From RGIG3528 sp045598045 (GTDB lineage Bacteria; Bacillota; Clostridia; Lachnospirales; Lachnospiraceae): a stretch of 49,961 nucleotides of DNA. Positions 9,001-16,802 of this stretch are shown here, in pieces; position 1 is the first letter of the stretch; each line of letters starts with the position of its first letter. Position numbers and translations under genes: made by a program. The notes under the pieces are model-generated. The model was not told where the DNA came from. It did no database searches and worked only from the letters and a program-made list of their open reading frames with translations. Where the stretch lies: positions 1 through 49,961 of the forward strand of contig JAZLLG010000007.1 of the NCBI GenBank assembly GCA_045598045.1. Reading direction: 5' to 3'.

Positions 9001-9349
9001 CAGCATCCCCGTATTTGAGAATATGCCGCTCCTTCCTGCTCCGGAGCCTGAGGGAAGCATGAATCCCAACAATATGCTTGCTTCCATCCAGATTTATGAC
9101 TGTTACGGTAATCAGGTTGCATTGGCTCCTGAATTCTCACCTGCAGTCGATCAGGAATACTACGTGTCCGTAGCATACGATTGTGACACCATTCAGATTT
9201 GGGCAACACCTGTAAGCGGTTCCGCCACAGTCATAGGAAACGGCGTTGTATCCGTCTGGGTAGGTATGAACACTTACGAGATTCTTGTTGTATCCGAAAG
9301 CGGTGAGTACAAGAGTTACGTTATAAACATCGTAAGGCAGGAGTATTAA
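6011..9349 (+). CDS. Secreted multi-SH3 N-acetylglucosaminidase-like cell-wall protein
   Basis: About 1112 residues from the ATG at 6011; an ATG at 5996 is also possible, and neither has a strong ribosome site. The N-terminus is a signal peptide or membrane anchor (LMVAMLIIVPALVLLFGAM). Five bacterial SH3 repeats follow at roughly residues 45-115, 155-230, 265-335, 385-455 and 460-540, each with a LNVR/LFVR-type motif, separated by PTPTPTK-like linkers. After a long Pro/Thr linker (545-590) comes a region that includes PNWILTANQTG, ALGYFIDPRNWL and YHLASRVRQEIVTSS, characteristic of large Firmicute glucosaminidases that cleave peptidoglycan glycan chains; the Glu of RQE is the likely acid. 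The last 90 residues look like a cadherin-like beta-sandwich (VSVWVGMNTYEILVVSESG). It is followed eight bases later by a gene sharing that fold, suggesting a surface pair. Confidence 0.85.
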   Translation: MEKNNNLKFNKYISKLMVAMLIIVPALVLLFGAMKNSERTSAATTGTVTAASLFVRKGPSTSYEKLQVNGSTVYLSKGDYVAIQYETNGWYYVTASYKGTKVTGYVSAAYIATNGNIPTAAPSATPTSKAAATKTPTPTPTKAASKKLTDEVVTEGFPLKGYVTAGRLNVRKDAGTSFDRIDGIDKDQLVTVSAAKKASSGEYWYKISYTVGGSTKEGWVSQAYISVDLNSKADPTKTPTPKATSTPKPEGPTPTPKVVTSVVTEGFPLRGFCNTSGLNVRSGAGTSYDKVTVLTLNEYVTLTGYKKAADTGKVWYEVSLTKNGKTYKGYASSSYISVEVPGVVQEPTKAPDATSTPVPTEAPKDTPTPAISYVGDQISKDEMTQSGDYCYTAVVNTYQLNMREKPETSALTVGTFPQDTKVFIFDKETTGTTPWYKVAVKKDGAVSYGYMSAKYTKLVFAETVYAKVTEDKTKLRSTASATSAYVKLADGNIATLSLGEVIYITDEINQNGQKWFGVKTAGGTTGYILSTEADLCDGSGMVKPTATPKPTATPKPQATNAAKPTPTPAGGQQPAVTPAPGEPIYDKETGIRMYHYYVYEVRNGIQTLVMDGVDYYFPAVSMVAPVGYVYDYHEVYPNTVDTGYTSFIKAHSLTQDETYIYYYVRDPNASLVDAWDPYMSNEQFESYMDSQGFPETYKDSLRELHRMHPNWILTANQTGISWDDAISSENVVGRNLIPNSYSVAWKSLETGAYNWETNQFIIYDGSTWVTASAAALGYFIDPRNWLNETNIFMFENLEYKPEYQDVEGVEALLVNTPFYHKSYTYVDSNGISRTTTYAETFITAAEYSGVSPYHLASRVRQEIVTSSTTVSNSATGTVEGYEGLYNFYNIGAYHSTVSGGAIKNGLKYARNGASNSDALNTGSLIPWTDPFRAIVGGAYIIGQNYINRGQNTIYLQKFNMTADNTFMHQYMANVVAPSSESKKMATAYQDVEKPITFSIPVFENMPLLPAPEPEGSMNPNNMLASIQIYDCYGNQVALAPEFSPAVDQEYYVSVAYDCDTIQIWATPVSGSATVIGNGVVSVWVGMNTYEILVVSESGEYKSYVINIVRQEY

Positions 9350-9357
9350 CGTCTTTC

Positions 9358-10686
9358 ATGTTCAAAAACAAAAAATACAAAAAGATAATTCTTGCGGCGT
9401 TGCTTTTGCCGGCAGTGGTCTTCGGACTGCTGCCTTCGGCAAAGGTTTACGCCGCAAGCGTGTGTGTAGAGTTTTCTGCGCCGGATTTCATCGTGGAAGG
9501 TGAGGAATTCAAGCTTGAAGTGAACTTTAAAGCGGATGCGGTTATCGGAGACATTGATGTCAGATTCGGCTATGACGCAGACATTCTTGAGTTCGTAACC
9601 GGGCCCTTCGGCGTTAACGCTGAGGAAGGAGTCATTTCGCTTAAGGATTCCGGTGAAGGTTCTTCCAACGGTGAAAAGACATTCCTTTTAACTTTCCTTG
9701 CGAAGAAAGCGGGGGAATGTGAGATTAAGGCTTTGGAAAAGCCCACGGTTTATGCTTTTGAAGATAGTACGAAAATGGCGGTTTCCGTTATGGAAAAGAC
9801 CGTTTTTATACGTTCAACGGCAACACTTTCGGGTGATACCTCACTTAAAGACCTGCAGGTTTTTGATCTTTCGGGCAACTCCGTTCGCATTTCACCCGAG
9901 TTTGAACCCGAAACATTTGACTATGGGGCGAAAGTTCCCTTTGCAACGAGTAAAATAGTTATTGTAGCCACACCGAACGAGAAACATGCAGGCATTGAGA
10001 TTGCCGGGGAGTCCGGGCTTCGCATCGGAAGCAATTCGGTTAAAGTATTTGTTACTGCGGAAAACGGTAAAAGAGAGATTTACACCATTCTCGTTATAAG
10101 AGAGGGGCTTGAATCTGCCGAAATCGATGAACAGGGCATTCCCATAGGGCTTACACCGACTCCGAATCCAAATGCAACGCCCACATCGGAGCCGATTAAC
10201 CCGCTTCTCACGCAGGCAGCTCTGGAAGCTGCCGAAAAGCAGCCCGAAAAAGGCGTTCATGTTGAAAATGGTAAATACGGCATAACAATAAATGAGTATC
10301 ATACCTACACTACCGCTACAGGAAAAACAAATCTTAAAGTTCCTTCGGACTGCAAAGAAACAAAGCTATACATTGATTCTGTTCCTGTTGTTGCCTATGA
10401 ATCGGCGGAGCTTCCGTCTGATATATTGCTTGTTCCGCTCGTAAACGAGGCGGGAGAAACACGCTGGTACACTTATGACCGCGTTGAACAGACATTCCAA
10501 AAGCTTAACGAAGCGGAAGTAAAGTATGTTACTGTCAAAGCGGACTACAATGAAGAACTGTTAACTACATTGCAGGACTATGAAAAAACGCAGCTCAGAC
10601 TTTTGATTACAGCAGGTGTATGCGCAGCAGGATGCGTTATTCTGCTTATACTTCTTCTGAAAAATTACTTCAGAAGGAAAGAATAA
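9358..10686 (+). CDS. Membrane-anchored cohesin-like / beta-sandwich surface protein
   Basis: 442 residues. A signal peptide (IILAALLLPAVVFGLLPSAKVYA) is followed by a domain resembling cohesin at roughly 34-150 (SVCVEFSAPDFIVEGEEF..., IGDIDVRFGYDADILEF, FLLTFLAKKAGECEI). A cadherin-like beta-sandwich lies at about 155-250 (SLKDLQVFDLSGNSVRISPEFEPETFDYGAKV), then a TPTPNPNATPTSE linker, an unassigned domain, and a C-terminal helix (LLITAGVCAAGCVILLILLL) with KNYFRRKE inside the cell. The start lies eight bases after the preceding stop with no good ribosome site of its own, so translation is probably coupled. No dockerin is visible in either protein, so cellulosome function is not supported; a surface adhesion or scaffolding role is inference. 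Confidence 0.75.
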   Translation: MFKNKKYKKIILAALLLPAVVFGLLPSAKVYAASVCVEFSAPDFIVEGEEFKLEVNFKADAVIGDIDVRFGYDADILEFVTGPFGVNAEEGVISLKDSGEGSSNGEKTFLLTFLAKKAGECEIKALEKPTVYAFEDSTKMAVSVMEKTVFIRSTATLSGDTSLKDLQVFDLSGNSVRISPEFEPETFDYGAKVPFATSKIVIVATPNEKHAGIEIAGESGLRIGSNSVKVFVTAENGKREIYTILVIREGLESAEIDEQGIPIGLTPTPNPNATPTSEPINPLLTQAALEAAEKQPEKGVHVENGKYGITINEYHTYTTATGKTNLKVPSDCKETKLYIDSVPVVAYESAELPSDILLVPLVNEAGETRWYTYDRVEQTFQKLNEAEVKYVTVKADYNEELLTTLQDYEKTQLRLLITAGVCAAGCVILLILLLKNYFRRKE

Positions 10687-10696
10687 AGAGGTTTTT

Positions 10697-13165
10697 ATGA
10701 ACAAATTTAAAGACGAAGCATTGGAAAATCATGACGACAAATATTCCAAAGCCGCTCGTTCGGCTATTGCCGTAGCCATGCAGATGGCAGAAGACATCGG
10801 CCAGGGATACGTTGGAACGGAGCACCTTCTTTTGGCACTTATGCAGACAGACTGTGCCGCAGCACGTATTCTCGAAGAAAATGATGTTACTGTCGAGAAG
10901 CTTTTGGACACGCTCAGGAAGCTCACTCTTTTCGATACGGTAGAGGAAAGTGACGGCAACGATGCCTTTTCTCCGGCTGCACGCAGAGTGCTTCTCGGTT
11001 CCGAAGGTGATGCCGTATATTACGGATACAAACAGGTCGGCACGGAGCACATTCTTTTGTCCATCCTTAAGGAGCGCGGATGTCTTGCCTCACACATGCT
11101 AATGGATTTGGGTGTGAACATTGCAAAGGTGTTCTCCGAAGTCATTCTTGTTATGGGCGGCGACGCGAATGCCGCAAGAATGGAGTATCAGTCCGCCTTC
11201 GGCAATCAGGACAATATTCCGAAAAATGCTCTTACGGAACAGTTCTCAAGGGATATAACACGCCTTGCAAAGGACGGAAAGCTTGATCCGTGCATCGGAC
11301 GTGAAAATGAAATTCAAAGACTCATTCAGATTCTTTGCAGAAAGACAAAGAACAATCCGTGCCTTGTTGGTGAGCCGGGTGTCGGAAAAACGGCAGTGCT
11401 TGAAGGTCTTGCAACTCGCATAGTAAGCGGAAAAGTGCCTGAAATGATGAAAAATAAGCACATTCTGTCTTTGGATATTTCCGGAATGGTTGCCGGAACG
11501 AAGTACCGTGGAGAGTTTGAAGAAAGAATCAAGCAGGTGATAAGCGAAGTGAGCTCAGACCCGGATGTCATTCTCTTTGTGGATGAGCTTCACACAATCA
11601 TCGGTGCCGGCGGAGCAGAAGGCTCCATGGATGCCGCAAACATCCTTAAGCCCGCACTTGCACGTGGTGAGCTCAGAATGATTGGTGCCACTACGCTCGA
11701 AGAATACAGAAAGCACATTGAAAAGGATGCGGCTCTTGAACGCCGTTTCCAAAGAATTGTCATAGATGAGCCTACAGTTGACGAGACCGTTGAAATTCTT
11801 AAAGGTCTTCGACCTTCCTACGAAAAGCATCATGGAATTTCAATTTCCGATGAGGCGCTTGTTTCCTGCGCAAAGCTCACTTCCAGATATGTCAACGATC
11901 GTTTCCTCCCGGACAAGGCCATTGACGCTATGGACGAAGCAGCATCACGTCTTCACCTGAATCTGGACACCGGTTCCGATGAAACGGAAAAGCTCAGAAA
12001 CGAGCTGAAACAGGTTCAAAAGGACCTGGAAAAGGCACTTATCGGCAATAAGCTCAGTGATGCTTCCGCGCTTGCCGAACGTGAAGCCGAGCTTTCTTCC
12101 CTTTTAAAGAACGAAAAGAAGGGAACTAAGAAAAAGTCAAAGAAAGATAAAGCTGAGCTTAAGGCAGAACATATTGAACGTATTATTTCACAGTGGACAA
12201 AGATTCCGCTTGAAAAGGTTCAGGCAAGCGAGAGCGAGAAGCTTCTGAAGCTTTCCGAAGTTCTCGAACAGCGTGTTAAAGGACAGAGCGAAGCTGTTAC
12301 GGCGGTTGCAAAGGCAATACGTCGAGGACGTGTGGGACTTAAGGATCCGAACAGACCAATCGGTTCATTCCTTTTCCTCGGACCTACGGGCGTCGGTAAA
12401 ACTGAGCTTGCAAAGGCTCTCGCCGAAGCAATGTTCGGTGATGAAAATGCAATGATCCGCGTTGATATGTCCGAATATATGGAGAAACACAGTGTTTCAA
12501 AGTTCATCGGTTCGCCTCCGGGATATGTCGGCCATGAAGAAGGCGGACAGCTTTCCGAGCAGATTCGCAGAAAACCTTATTCCGTTCTTCTGTTTGATGA
12601 GCTTGAGAAAGCACATCCTGATGTTTTCAATATTCTTCTTCAGGTTTTGGAGGATGGTCACATTACTGATTCAAACGGCAGAAAAGTAAGCTTCAAGAAC
12701 TGCATCATTATCATGACTTCAAACGCAGGCGCGCAGGCCATTATGAGTCCGAAACACCTTGGCTTCCTGGGCGGTGATGACGCCAATGCCAATTACGAGC
12801 GCATGAAAGAAGGCGTTATGGAGCAGATAAAGAGCATCTTCAAGCCGGAGTTCCTTAACCGTATTGATGAAACCATTGTTTTCAGACCGCTCTCCAAGGA
12901 TACTTTGAAGGACATTGCAAAGATGCAGCTTGAAATTCTTCGTAAGCGCTGCGAGGCACAGATGGGGACGGAACTCACCTACGACGAGTCCGTTTGTGAT
13001 TTTATCCTCGATAAGGGAATCGACAAGAAATTCGGTGCACGTCCCATCCGACGCGCGGTTCAGACAAGGGTTGAGGACCTTGTGGCAGAGGAATTCCTCA
13101 AGAATCCCGGCCTTAAGAAGGTACACATTACCGTTGAAAACGGTGACATAAAGTTTATTGTTTGA
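10697..13165 (+). CDS. clpC: ClpC-type AAA+ unfoldase (Clp protease ATP-binding subunit)
   Basis: 822 residues. A Clp N domain (two ClpN repeats, about 10-150, with VGTEHLLLAL and VGTEHILLSIL) precedes two AAA+ modules. Module 1 has Walker A GEPGVGKT and Walker B ILFVDELHTIIGAGGAEGS. A short coiled middle domain follows (about residues 425-475, Lys/Glu rich). Module 2 has GPTGVGKTELAKALAEAMFG and LLFDELEKAHPDVFN. It unfolds proteins for ClpP or acts as a chaperone. The usual mcsA-mcsB-ctsR neighbours are absent; it sits behind surface-protein genes, and radA lies downstream two genes later, the clpC-radA neighbourhood being common in Firmicutes. AGAGG precedes the ATG. Confidence 0.93.
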   Translation: MNKFKDEALENHDDKYSKAARSAIAVAMQMAEDIGQGYVGTEHLLLALMQTDCAAARILEENDVTVEKLLDTLRKLTLFDTVEESDGNDAFSPAARRVLLGSEGDAVYYGYKQVGTEHILLSILKERGCLASHMLMDLGVNIAKVFSEVILVMGGDANAARMEYQSAFGNQDNIPKNALTEQFSRDITRLAKDGKLDPCIGRENEIQRLIQILCRKTKNNPCLVGEPGVGKTAVLEGLATRIVSGKVPEMMKNKHILSLDISGMVAGTKYRGEFEERIKQVISEVSSDPDVILFVDELHTIIGAGGAEGSMDAANILKPALARGELRMIGATTLEEYRKHIEKDAALERRFQRIVIDEPTVDETVEILKGLRPSYEKHHGISISDEALVSCAKLTSRYVNDRFLPDKAIDAMDEAASRLHLNLDTGSDETEKLRNELKQVQKDLEKALIGNKLSDASALAEREAELSSLLKNEKKGTKKKSKKDKAELKAEHIERIISQWTKIPLEKVQASESEKLLKLSEVLEQRVKGQSEAVTAVAKAIRRGRVGLKDPNRPIGSFLFLGPTGVGKTELAKALAEAMFGDENAMIRVDMSEYMEKHSVSKFIGSPPGYVGHEEGGQLSEQIRRKPYSVLLFDELEKAHPDVFNILLQVLEDGHITDSNGRKVSFKNCIIIMTSNAGAQAIMSPKHLGFLGGDDANANYERMKEGVMEQIKSIFKPEFLNRIDETIVFRPLSKDTLKDIAKMQLEILRKRCEAQMGTELTYDESVCDFILDKGIDKKFGARPIRRAVQTRVEDLVAEEFLKNPGLKKVHITVENGDIKFIV

Positions 13166-13169
13166 TAAT

Positions 13170-13197
13170 TTGATTTTCCGCTGTTGGTTGGTATAAT
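13170..13197 (+). promoter_or_regulatory. Promoter of the small conserved gene at 13244
   Basis: TTGATT, 16-bp spacer, TATAAT. A 17-base palindrome GCTACAAATTTTGTAGC (13201-13217) begins four bases after the -10, in the position of an operator or a 5' hairpin on the transcript. Confidence 0.6.
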
Positions 13198-13243
13198 AAA
13201 GCTACAAATTTTGTAGCCAGCAACTGCAAGCGGAGGAAATAAA

Positions 13244-13648
13244 ATGGCAGAATTAATACGTACCAAGGCCGATGGAAGCATTGGATTTGGTGATTACACA
13301 CTTCCTGAAAAGACAAAATTATCCGATTTCGAGTTTAAAGGTGATGTATATAAATGCAAGACCTTTAAGGAACTCACAAGACTTGAGAAAAATGAAATGT
13401 TTGTTTACGAGTCAAATCCCGGAACGAACGTAGAAGGTCTTTTATGTGACGGAAATAAGGTTTCCTTTACTGTTATGGGTGAAGGTACAACGCAGATTAC
13501 ACTTGGACTTGAGGACGATACCGAATACGAGGTTTCCTTAAATGGTGCGAGCCTCGGAACAATGGCAACAAACATCGGCGGCAAGCTTTCTGTTTCAGCA
13601 GAACTTGAGCCCGGAAAGCCTCAGGAAGTTATAATCATAAGAAAGTAA
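13244..13648 (+). CDS. Small conserved Lachnospiraceae protein (often labelled endosialidase)
   Basis: 134 residues, no signal peptide, acidic. It starts MAELIRTKADGSIGFGDYTLPEKTKLSDF, which I recognise as a family widespread in Lachnospiraceae and commonly named 'endosialidase'. The name is historical: nothing here resembles a sialidase active site (no Asp-box, no beta-propeller length). The second half (about 60-134) looks like a small beta-sandwich. It has its own promoter with a palindrome, GGAGG before the ATG, and a strong terminator after it, so it is expressed as a single gene. Function unknown. Confidence 0.8.
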   Translation: MAELIRTKADGSIGFGDYTLPEKTKLSDFEFKGDVYKCKTFKELTRLEKNEMFVYESNPGTNVEGLLCDGNKVSFTVMGEGTTQITLGLEDDTEYEVSLNGASLGTMATNIGGKLSVSAELEPGKPQEVIIIRK

Positions 13649-13653
13649 ACGTT

Positions 13654-13685
13654 AAGGGATTGTGCCGGGCACAGTCCCTTTTTTT
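13654..13685 (+). terminator. Rho-independent terminator
   Basis: Stem AAGGGATTGTGCC / GGCACAGTCCCTT (13 bp with one G-T pair, tight loop) followed by seven T. It ends the small gene at 13244 and precedes radA. Confidence 0.85.
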
Positions 13686-13694
13686 GGGGGTTAT

Positions 13695-15068
13695 ATGGCT
13701 GTAAAAGCAAAAACATTATTTTACTGTTCGGAGTGCGGGAACGAATCTGCAAAATGGTTCGGAAAATGTACTGCCTGCGGACAGTTCAACACCTGTGTGG
13801 AAGCACCGGAGGAAAAACGTATCGGTACACCCGGAGTAGTCTCAAAACGCTCTTCTTCGGAGAACAAACCGAAGCCTTTTTCTCAGATTTCGCCCGAAAA
13901 GCAGGAGAGAGTAAAGACCGGAATAAAAGAGTTTGACCGTGTGCTCGGCGGCGGTATTGTCCGCGGATCGCTTGTTCTCGTCGGAGGTGACCCCGGAATA
14001 GGCAAATCCACATTACTGCTCCAAATGTGCAGAGCACTTAAAGAACACAGCGTGTTGTACATTTCCGGAGAGGAATCAGCGGAGCAGACGAAGCTTCGCG
14101 CAGACCGTATCGGGGATTTTTCCGATAACGTACTTTTCCTTGCCGAAACATGTCTTAATGACATCGAGGAGCTTCTTGTACAGACAAAACCGGAGGTTGT
14201 TGTCATCGATTCCATCCAGACAATGTACCGTGAACAGCTTGATTCCGCGCCGGGCTCCGTCGGGCAGGTCAGAGAGGCAACAAGTGTTCTTCTGAGACTT
14301 GCCAAAGACAACGATATAACCATATTTATTGTCGGACATGTGACGAAAGAGGGCGCCGTTGCAGGCCCTAAGATGCTTGAGCATATGGTCGATACGGTGC
14401 TTTATTTTGAGGGTGACAATTCAGCAGTTTATCGTATTCTTCGCGCTGTAAAAAACAGATTCGGTTCTACGAACGAAATCGGTGTTTTTGAGATGCAAGG
14501 CTCCGGCTTAAAAGAAATCAGTAATCCTTCTCAGTTTATGCTGGACGGAAGACCTTCGGATGAACCCGGAAGCGTTGTCACCTGCGTAATGGAAGGCACG
14601 CGCCCGATCCTTGTTGAGGTTCAGGCACTTGTATCACGCACTTCCTACCAGATGCCGAGAAGAACGGCAGCGGGAGTTGATTACAACAGAGTGAATCTCC
14701 TCATAGCCGTTATGGAAAAACGTCTCGGTGTGTCTTTTGCGGAATGCGATGCCTACGTAAATGTTGTCGGAGGAATGAAAGTTACCGAGCCGGGACTTGA
14801 CCTCGCAATAGTAATGGCTCTTATGTCAAGTTACAGCAATAAACCTGCGGGAGACCTTACAATTGCCTTTGGTGAAATTGGTCTTACAGGCGAAATCCGT
14901 TCCGTGTCCATGCTTTCGCAGCGTGTTAAAGAAGCTGCCAAGCTTGGCTACAGAAAGTGCATTTTGCCCGCAGGCGCAAAAAAACACATCGAGGAGCTGA
15001 AACTCCCCGATGGAATGGAAATCATAGAAGTACGGAACCTAAGAGATCTATCGCATATCAAACTTTAA
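13695..15068 (+). CDS. radA: DNA repair protein RadA (Sms)
   Basis: 457 residues. Start set at the ATG at 13695, after GGGGG; a GTG at 13662 in frame lies inside the terminator stem. Domain order is a C4 zinc finger (CSECG...CTACG), a RecA-like core with Walker A GGDPGIGKST, the RadA-specific KNRFG motif (VKNRFGSTNEIG), and a Lon-like C-terminal domain (about 300-457). RadA is a hexameric helicase that helps branch migration during homologous recombination and transformation. It ends two bases before the stop of the convergent esterase gene. Confidence 0.96.
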   Translation: MAVKAKTLFYCSECGNESAKWFGKCTACGQFNTCVEAPEEKRIGTPGVVSKRSSSENKPKPFSQISPEKQERVKTGIKEFDRVLGGGIVRGSLVLVGGDPGIGKSTLLLQMCRALKEHSVLYISGEESAEQTKLRADRIGDFSDNVLFLAETCLNDIEELLVQTKPEVVVIDSIQTMYREQLDSAPGSVGQVREATSVLLRLAKDNDITIFIVGHVTKEGAVAGPKMLEHMVDTVLYFEGDNSAVYRILRAVKNRFGSTNEIGVFEMQGSGLKEISNPSQFMLDGRPSDEPGSVVTCVMEGTRPILVEVQALVSRTSYQMPRRTAAGVDYNRVNLLIAVMEKRLGVSFAECDAYVNVVGGMKVTEPGLDLAIVMALMSSYSNKPAGDLTIAFGEIGLTGEIRSVSMLSQRVKEAAKLGYRKCILPAGAKKHIEELKLPDGMEIIEVRNLRDLSHIKL

Positions 15069-15070
15069 TA

Positions 15071-15865
15071 CTATCTGTTTAATGCCCATTCGAGGCCTGC
15101 ACGAAGCTGCGCACGCCAGAAAACAAAATCATGCACACCCGGACCTGTAAAGAAGGTAACCGGGACATTAAGTGAGTCACAGAAGGCTTTGAAAGCCTTG
15201 TTGGGCTCAAGAAGGAAATCCTCCGTACCTACTGCAAGATAGATGGCAGGAACCTCGGCACCGGTGTCAACAAGCTTCTTTAAAAGAACTTCCGGGCTGT
15301 TGTCGGACTCGGGAAGCTTCTCCAAATCACCGAACATCTGACGATAATAAGCATAGTTCGCAACCGGATTGGAATCAGTAGGTTTCATGTTCTTTAATCC
15401 GTTATGAATGAGAGCGGACGAAAGAGCAAGAGTCTTTGAGAAAGTCTGAGGAAACATAAGTGCAGTGTGAAGCGCGCCGAAGCCGCCCATTGAAAGACCT
15501 CCGATGAACGTGTCATCGCGGTCTGAAGAAAGATTGAACGTCTTTCTCGTGTATTCAACAAACTCTTCTCCGACAAAAGTTGCGTACTTAAAGCCTGTTG
15601 CTTCACCATCGAGATAGAAGCTGTTGTCACCGCAAGGCATGAAGAAATTGACATTGAACATATTTGCAAGATCGCCGAGAGGAGCGTTTGTAAACCAGTC
15701 CTGATCACAGCCGCTGTAGCCGTGAAGAAGATATACGGACTTCGTAGGCCTCTTATAGTGCGGATTGTCCGGAGTAATCCACTGATTATCATTACATAAA
15801 ACAGCCGTATAATGAACCGGTTTTGCAAGACATTTTGAAAAGAATACACCATTTAAATGTGCCAT
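15071..15865 (-). CDS. Alpha/beta-hydrolase esterase (esterase D / PF00756 type)
   Basis: 264 residues from the ATG at 15865, which has GGAGGT eight bases upstream; the longer frame adds a poor N-terminus. The nucleophile elbow is FIGGLSMGGFGAL (GxSxG). A YLLHGYSGCDQDW oxyanion segment lies near residue 45, and the likely catalytic His is in PGVHDFVFWRAQL near the end. No signal peptide, so cytoplasmic. Family members hydrolyse short acyl esters (tributyrin, acetylated or feruloylated sugars, S-formylglutathione); the substrate here is not determined. Single gene. Confidence 0.85.
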   Translation of the reverse strand: MAHLNGVFFSKCLAKPVHYTAVLCNDNQWITPDNPHYKRPTKSVYLLHGYSGCDQDWFTNAPLGDLANMFNVNFFMPCGDNSFYLDGEATGFKYATFVGEEFVEYTRKTFNLSSDRDDTFIGGLSMGGFGALHTALMFPQTFSKTLALSSALIHNGLKNMKPTDSNPVANYAYYRQMFGDLEKLPESDNSPEVLLKKLVDTGAEVPAIYLAVGTEDFLLEPNKAFKAFCDSLNVPVTFFTGPGVHDFVFWRAQLRAGLEWALNR

Positions 15866-16009
15866 AATAAATACCTCCGTAAAATACATTATCTAAGTAA
15901 TATCCTACCGAAACCTGACGTTTTTTCAAGGAATATATTGCCCTTTCCCGCTAATTTATTGCCATTCCTTTGTATACAAAAGTCAGACAATTCAATTTAA
16001 CGGAATTCC

Positions 16010-16038
16010 TTGACAAATGTCCGTATAGGTGGTAAATT
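16010..16038 (+). promoter_or_regulatory. Promoter of tRNA-Trp
   Basis: Consensus TTGACA, 17-bp spacer, TAAATT. The predicted start is about 10 bases before the tRNA. Confidence 0.75.
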
Positions 16039-16055
16039 ATGCGGGTAACAGTCAA

Positions 16056-16126
16056 AGGGGACTGGTCAAATGGTATGATAGGAGTCTCCAAAACTTTTGG
16101 TGGGAGTTCGATTCTCTCGTCCCCTG
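16056..16126 (+). tRNA. trnW: tRNA-Trp (anticodon CCA)
   Basis: A full cloverleaf can be drawn: acceptor AGGGGAC/GTCCCCT, D stem GTCA/TGAT, anticodon stem GGAGT/ACTTT with loop CTCCAAA, T stem GGGAG/CTCTC with loop TTCGATT, discriminator G. The 3' CCA is not encoded. Own promoter and terminator. Confidence 0.93.
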
Positions 16127-16128
16127 CT

Positions 16129-16166
16129 CGGGAAGCTTGTAAAATCAAAGCTTCCCGAATTTTTTT
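16129..16166 (+). terminator. Terminator of tRNA-Trp
   Basis: Perfect 10-bp stem CGGGAAGCTT / AAGCTTCCCG followed by AATTTTTTT, starting two bases after the tRNA. Confidence 0.9.
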
Positions 16167-16802
16167 ATGATTTTGTTCCAAACCCGTGCTTAACTCCGGT
16201 TAAATGTGATAATTCATTGCTTGCTTTTTTATGCTGCATAATTGTATTTTGAGTTCTGCATTGTTATAATTACAAATGGCAAGTTGTTTTTTTGCAACTT
16301 TTGCAAAAGGAACTTGCAAAAAACGTATTGGAGTGGTAAAAAATAGTAGGGAGATGTCTACATTTAGCCACTCTACGCTACGAGTGAATTTGCATCCTGG
16401 TTTACAGACCTGGATGTGACAATAAAGATTAGCTATTAATGACAAATCCGATTCTCTGAGAGAGATGGATGTTTATATATTTCTGAATAGTCGAGAGTTT
16501 TTCTGCTAATTTGTTAGTTAACAAAATAATAGATTTTGTGTTAAAAGGAAATGTTACTGTTGATACAAAGTAAGCCATGCTTTTTTCTGTGTTCGCTTTT
16601 TATGTAAATTCGGAAAATTGTACAATAAAAAGCACTATTTCATTTTGCTGGCAATACATTTAATATCATTCAGAACTTTCGGTCTTGACTCATATAGCTG
16701 TAAATGTGTAACAAAGCTGAGAGTATATCTCGTATATAATAAGTATGCGACATATAACATGAAACGGTATATGTTGTGTAAAGGTAATGAGGGGATGATG
16801 CG
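16167..16802. other. AT-rich 636-bp gap before the RiPP cluster
   Basis: No convincing gene. It holds a TATAAT at 16265-16270 with a weak TTGTAT 17 bases upstream, a T-rich hairpin (AAGTTG/CAACTT, 16281-16300), the palindrome TTTGTTAGTTAACAAA (16510-16525), and a TATAAT at 16735-16740 about 60 bases before the radical SAM start without a good -35. Base composition falls sharply compared with the sequence left of the tRNA, consistent with a horizontally acquired segment starting behind tRNA-Trp. I found no second copy of the tRNA 3' end. Confidence 0.5.

Noticed and set aside
10697..13165. ClpB rather than ClpC
   Set aside because: The middle domain is too short for the ClpB propeller, and there is a ClpC-like N domain pair; ClpC-type is the better call.
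16056..16126. tRNA-Trp as integration site of the AT-rich island
   Set aside because: Composition changes right after the tRNA, but no integrase gene and no repeated tRNA 3' end were found up to 25.4 kb, so attachment sites are not claimed.
16200..16445. 81-residue minus-strand frame upstream of the RiPP cluster
   Set aside because: No ribosome site, unusual composition, low-complexity AT-rich sequence; I see no family resemblance.
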